Assembly: GCA_002471185.1 (NCBI GenBank)
Contig: DKPL01000073.1
Coordinates: 14,231-33,729 of the forward strand
Origin: Bacteroides sp. UBA7335
GTDB taxonomy: Bacteria > Bacteroidota > Bacteroidia > Bacteroidales > Bacteroidaceae
Reading direction: 5' to 3'
Length of the DNA stretch: 19,499 nt
Below the pieces are notes generated by a model. That model was given only the letters and a program-made list of their open reading frames with translations. It did not search any database and was not told where the DNA came from. The translations under genes were made by a program, and so were the position numbers. Each line of letters starts with the position of its first letter. The first letter of the stretch is position 1. This document shows, piece after piece, positions 16,178-19,499 of the stretch.

Positions 16178-17767
16178 TTATTGATTTAAATAACAACTTA
16201 CGGCTTCGGCACAACGTTCACCATCGACGCCTGCCGATACAATGCCACCGGCATATCCGGCCCCTTCGCCACATGGAAAAAGTCCTTTGATGGTAAGGTG
16301 TTGTAGGGTATCACGATGGCGCACAATGCGAACCGGAGCTGAAGTGCGAGTTTCTACTCCTATCATAGTGGCTTGATTGGTAAGGAAACCGCGACTGCTA
16401 CGTCCAAACTGTTGAAAGCCTTGCGAGAGACGTTTACTGATAAACTCCGGCATCCAAAAGTGAAGCGGAGAGGCTATCAAGCCGGGACTATAAGATGATT
16501 CGGGTAAGTCAATACTCAACTTTCGACGTGTGAAGTCTTCCATACGTTGTGCCGGTGCTACTTGTGTACGGCCACCTTGCAGCCAACATTGACGTTCTAA
16601 CGCTTCTTGAAAGCGAAGCATCTGCAACACTGGTAAATCGTTGGTAAAGTCCTCGCCGGGTAACTGAAGGGTTTTAGCACCAAGGTCTTCGGGTTGTATC
16701 TCAACCACCATACCCGAGTTGCTCCAGCGCGAACCACGATTCGAAGGGGACATGCCATTTACCACAACCTGCTCGGGACCACTTGCAGCAGGTACTACAA
16801 ACCCACCGGGACACATACAGAAGCTATACACCCCACGTCCTTCAACTTGTGCAACAAAACTATATTCAGCAGCCGGAAGGTAATTGCCTCTACCCTCTTT
16901 GCGATGATATTGTATTTGGTCAATTAGCTCGGCTGGATGCTCTAAGCGTACTCCCACCGCAATGCCTTTGGCTTCAAGAGCTACTCCATTGGTGGCCAAC
17001 CAGCGATAAACATCGCGTGCTGAATGACCTGTAGCTAAGATAACCGGTCCATGAAAGGTTTGTCCGGTATGAGTTTCAATTCCTTTTACCTCTTCATTTT
17101 CAATGATCAGGGCGTCCATACGAGTTTCGAAATGTACTTCGCCACCACAAGCTATAATTTTGTTGCGCATGTTCTCAATCACACGAGGTAACTTATCGGT
17201 ACCAATGTGTGGATGGGCATCAATTAAGATAGAGGAAGATGCCCCAAACTGACAGAATACTTGCAGAATCTTATCGGTATTGCCACGTTTCTTGCTACGT
17301 GTATAGAGCTTTCCGTCTGAATAAGCTCCTGCACCACCTTCGCCAAAACTATAATTAGACTCGGAGTTAACTAAGTGTTCGCGACTAATTGCAGCCAAAT
17401 CGAGTTTCCGGTCGCGTACATTCTTACCGCGCTCTACTACAATGGGACGAAACCCTAACTCTATCAAGCGAAGCGCTGCAAACAGTCCACCGGGACCGGC
17501 ACCAACCACAATCACTTGTGGTTTCCCTTCTACACTGGGGTAGTCTACCATAGGAAATGCATCGTCACAAGGTATTTCATTGAGGTAAACACGCACCTTG
17601 AGATTAATAAAAATGGTACGCTGACGGGCATCAATACTACGTTTTAAGATACGCGTAGCATTAATCTCAGCAGGATTTAAACCTTTTTCGGTCGAAAGAT
17701 AAGCCTTCAAACGTTGCTCGTTAGCGGCGATTTCGGGCAAAACCCGAAGTTGATATTCTTGGATCAT
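16178..17767 (-). CDS. FAD-dependent dehydrogenase (COG2509-type), cytoplasmic, substrate unknown
   Basis: 529 residues from the ATG at 17767. An N-terminal domain of about 80 residues precedes the FAD-binding Rossmann fold VIVVGAGPGGLFAALRL (GAGPGG at 89-94) with the ribose-binding acid in VVERG (Glu112). Family landmarks follow: NYSFGEGGAGAYSDGKLYTR near 138-157, YSFCMCPGGFVVPAAS, VNGMSPSNRGSRWSNSG, and the C-terminal FAD motif PCGEGAGYAGGIVSAGVDG around 498-516. These are typical of a widespread family annotated only as FAD-dependent dehydrogenase; its physiological substrate is not established to my knowledge. There is no signal peptide. It sits 24 bp after radA and 13 bp before the exported-protein gene, consistent with cotranscription. 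The length and motifs look intact. Confidence 0.88.
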   Translation of the reverse strand: MIQEYQLRVLPEIAANEQRLKAYLSTEKGLNPAEINATRILKRSIDARQRTIFINLKVRVYLNEIPCDDAFPMVDYPSVEGKPQVIVVGAGPGGLFAALRLIELGFRPIVVERGKNVRDRKLDLAAISREHLVNSESNYSFGEGGAGAYSDGKLYTRSKKRGNTDKILQVFCQFGASSSILIDAHPHIGTDKLPRVIENMRNKIIACGGEVHFETRMDALIIENEEVKGIETHTGQTFHGPVILATGHSARDVYRWLATNGVALEAKGIAVGVRLEHPAELIDQIQYHRKEGRGNYLPAAEYSFVAQVEGRGVYSFCMCPGGFVVPAASGPEQVVVNGMSPSNRGSRWSNSGMVVEIQPEDLGAKTLQLPGEDFTNDLPVLQMLRFQEALERQCWLQGGRTQVAPAQRMEDFTRRKLSIDLPESSYSPGLIASPLHFWMPEFISKRLSQGFQQFGRSSRGFLTNQATMIGVETRTSAPVRIVRHRDTLQHLTIKGLFPCGEGAGYAGGIVSAGVDGERCAEAVSCYLNQ

Positions 17768-17791
17768 TAATTTGAGTATATAATATAGCTG

Positions 17792-19159
17792 TTAACCAAA
17801 CAAAGCACGAAAAGCCTCTTCGACTTTACGAACCGGAATTAGTTCTATTTTTATCTTTTGGGTATTGAGTCCCTGCAGGTTGTATTTAGGTAATATAAAC
17901 TGCTTGAAACCTAACTTCTCGGCTTCGCCAATGCGCTGCTCAATGCGATTAACGGGGCGAATTTCTCCAGATAAGCCAACCTCGCCTGCCATACAAACAC
18001 CCGATTCGATACCTGTATCCATGTTTGAAGATAGTATGGCACTAATCACAGCCAGGTCAATGGCAGGATCGTTTACTTTGAGTCCACCGGCTATGTTGAG
18101 AAATACATCTTTTTGACCTAACTTGAAGCCCACCCGTTTTTCGAGCACAGCAAGCAGCATATTCATACGGCGTAAATCGAAACCGGTAGCCGACCGCTGC
18201 GGATTACCATAGACGGCACTACTTACCAAAGCCTGAGTTTCGATTAAGAAGGGACGCACCCCTTCGATAGCAGATGCAATGGCTATGCCACTCATTCCTT
18301 CGTGGTCTTGAGTAAGCAATAGTTCGGAGGGATTACTCACTTGGCGAAGTCCATCTTGTCGCATTTCGTATATTCCCAACTCGGCAGTACTACCAAAGCG
18401 ATTCTTGATGCTGCGCAAGATGCGATACATATAATGTTGATCGCCTTCAAACTGTAAGACCGTATCAACGATGTGTTCTAAAACCTTCGGACCGGCTATA
18501 CTGCCTTCTTTATTAATATGGCCAATAAGAAGCACAGGGGTATGAGTCTCTTTGGCAAAACGCAAAATAGAAGCAGAACATTCGCGAACTTGAGCTACAC
18601 TACCAGGCGACGACTCAATGGTTTCGGTAGAAATGGTTTGAATAGAGTCGATAATCACCAGCTCGGGACGAGTATTTTTAATGTGAGTATAAATCTGCTC
18701 AAGTGATGTTTCGCACACAATCAAGCAGTCGGATGATGCAGTAGAAAGACGATCGGCACGTAACTTAAGCTGACGAGCACTCTCCTCACCCGATACATAA
18801 AGTATGCGTTTTCCTATCATCCGTAAAATAGTTTGTAACACAAGAGTTGATTTTCCAATCCCAGGCTCGCCACCAATAAGCACCAATGAGCCAGGAACTA
18901 GCCCTCCACCAAGTACTCTATTCAGCTCTTCATCGTGCATATCAATACGAGTTTCTTCGCCCGCTACAATCTCATGCAGTGTTATAGGCTTGGCTTTGAT
19001 TGTTTCGATGCCCGAAACCGGTCGTTTGCTAGCCACCTCTTTGCGCACAATTTCCTCTACATAAGTATTCCACTCGCCACACGACGGACACTTACCCACC
19101 CATTTAGGAGAATCTTGTCCGCAGTTGCTACACACATATACCGTCTTTTCTTTGGCCAT
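17792..19159 (-). CDS. radA: DNA repair protein RadA (Sms), branch-migration helicase
   Basis: 455 residues, the normal full length. A four-cysteine zinc finger opens the protein (Cys10, Cys13, Cys24, Cys27 in VCSNCG...KCPSCGEWN). The RecA-like ATPase core has Walker A GGEPGIGKST at 96-105 and Walker B ELVIIDS ending at Asp171. The RadA-specific KNRFG motif is at 252-256. The C-terminal Lon-protease-like domain (from about 280) lacks any sign of activity but has the expected VNDPAIDLAV and GEVGLSGEIRPV. RadA helps process recombination intermediates by branch migration in concert with RecA. It is first in a run of five minus-strand genes and has its own predicted promoter. Confidence 0.97.
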   Translation of the reverse strand: MAKEKTVYVCSNCGQDSPKWVGKCPSCGEWNTYVEEIVRKEVASKRPVSGIETIKAKPITLHEIVAGEETRIDMHDEELNRVLGGGLVPGSLVLIGGEPGIGKSTLVLQTILRMIGKRILYVSGEESARQLKLRADRLSTASSDCLIVCETSLEQIYTHIKNTRPELVIIDSIQTISTETIESSPGSVAQVRECSASILRFAKETHTPVLLIGHINKEGSIAGPKVLEHIVDTVLQFEGDQHYMYRILRSIKNRFGSTAELGIYEMRQDGLRQVSNPSELLLTQDHEGMSGIAIASAIEGVRPFLIETQALVSSAVYGNPQRSATGFDLRRMNMLLAVLEKRVGFKLGQKDVFLNIAGGLKVNDPAIDLAVISAILSSNMDTGIESGVCMAGEVGLSGEIRPVNRIEQRIGEAEKLGFKQFILPKYNLQGLNTQKIKIELIPVRKVEEAFRALFG

Positions 19160-19184
19160 TTTCTAGTCATTCAATTAGTTATGA

Positions 19185-19217
19185 CAAAAATATAGATAAT
19201 TAGCGGAAGTCGTGCAA
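19185..19217 (-). promoter_or_regulatory. Predicted radA promoter
   Basis: The minus strand carries TATTTTTG at 19185-19192, an exact Bacteroidetes -7 match. A TTG within TATTGCAC at 19215-19217 may serve as -33 but is spaced 22 bp away, a little long. Transcription would start near 19178, about 20 nt before the radA ATG. It may drive the whole five-gene run to the TonB receptor, since no further TAnnTTTG was seen in the gaps between those genes. Confidence 0.5.
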
Positions 19218-19370
19218 TAGTCTGTTTCTTATTTCGATAAATTCAGAAATAACAAAGAGTAGATTGTAACATTTAAATAAAAGAAAAGTAACCAATCATA
19301 AGCTATTTATTTTAATTAAATCAACTTAAAAAAGTAGTATATAGTGCTTAAATAAATAGATAAAAAGACT

Positions 19371-19400
19371 TTTGAATACAAAGAATATTTTATAAGTTTG
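19371..19400 (+). promoter_or_regulatory. Rightward Bacteroidetes-type promoter pointing out of the window
   Basis: TTTG at 19371-19374 and TAAGTTTG at 19393-19400 match both the -33 and -7 consensus elements, separated by 18 bp. This is the best complete promoter in the window. Transcription would start near 19407. Short frames opened by ATGs at 19412 and 19471 close within a few codons, so the gene it serves must begin after 19499. Confidence 0.6.
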
Positions 19401-19455
19401 CCATGACTAATTGATACAGAAAAAAAACGATCATTGAAAGAACACATAGACATCT

Positions 19456-19483
19456 CATAATTTCAAAATTATGCATATTGCAT
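19456..19483. other. Paired small inverted repeats in the leader of the rightward transcript
   Basis: CATAATTT-2-AAATTATG at 19456-19473 is perfect over 8 bp per arm. It overlaps ATGCA-3-TGCAT at 19471-19483. Both would be in the 5' leader of the transcript from the 19371-19400 promoter and can form alternative hairpins because they share ATG. The AT content is high, so chance symmetry is a real possibility. Confidence 0.3.
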
Positions 19484-19499
19484 AGTAGCTTAAACACAC

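Overview
The window looks like a piece of a gut Bacteroidales chromosome (Bacteroides, Phocaeicola or a close relative). The evidence is a SusC/SusD polysaccharide utilization locus (PUL), lipoproteins with SusE/SusF modules, AT-rich DNA, and promoter elements of the Bacteroidetes type (TAnnTTTG) where a Shine-Dalgarno/sigma70 layout would otherwise be expected. Every recognisable gene lies on the minus strand, so the region is transcribed right to left. The only rightward signal is a promoter near the right edge that points out of the window.

Left half (1-11857): a PUL whose enzymes suggest beta-1,4-galactan (the galactan side chains of pectin) as substrate. The first unit is a GH53 endo-beta-1,4-galactanase lipoprotein, overlapping by 4 bp a periplasmic GH2 beta-galactosidase, and ending in a hairpin terminator. 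A 440-bp regulatory gap follows, with a LacI/PurR-like palindrome, a -7 element and a leader hairpin. The second unit is susC, susD, a SusE-like lipoprotein and a larger SusE/SusF-like lipoprotein that runs off the left edge. In the expected model, GH53 cuts galactan at the cell surface, the lipoproteins and SusD hold the chains, SusC imports oligosaccharides with TonB energy, and GH2 releases galactose in the periplasm. No PUL regulator (HTCS, LacI, ECF sigma/anti-sigma) is present in the window.

Middle (11858-12409): a 550-bp non-coding gap with the GH53 promoter and, next to the TonB receptor gene, a compact block of successive hairpins and a 16-bp direct repeat that no gene explains.

Right half (12410-19159): five tightly packed genes, in transcription order radA, an FAD-dependent dehydrogenase, an unrecognised exported 224-aa protein, a LuxR-type regulator with a degenerate receiver domain, and a TonB-dependent receptor of the iron-complex type. 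Spacing (24 bp, 13 bp, 4-bp overlap, 66 bp) fits one transcript, although the last three may form a functional group of their own. The exported protein plus pseudo-receiver regulator plus receptor is the least explained part of the window and the best candidate for an undescribed system. The last 340 bp hold the radA promoter and a divergent rightward promoter.
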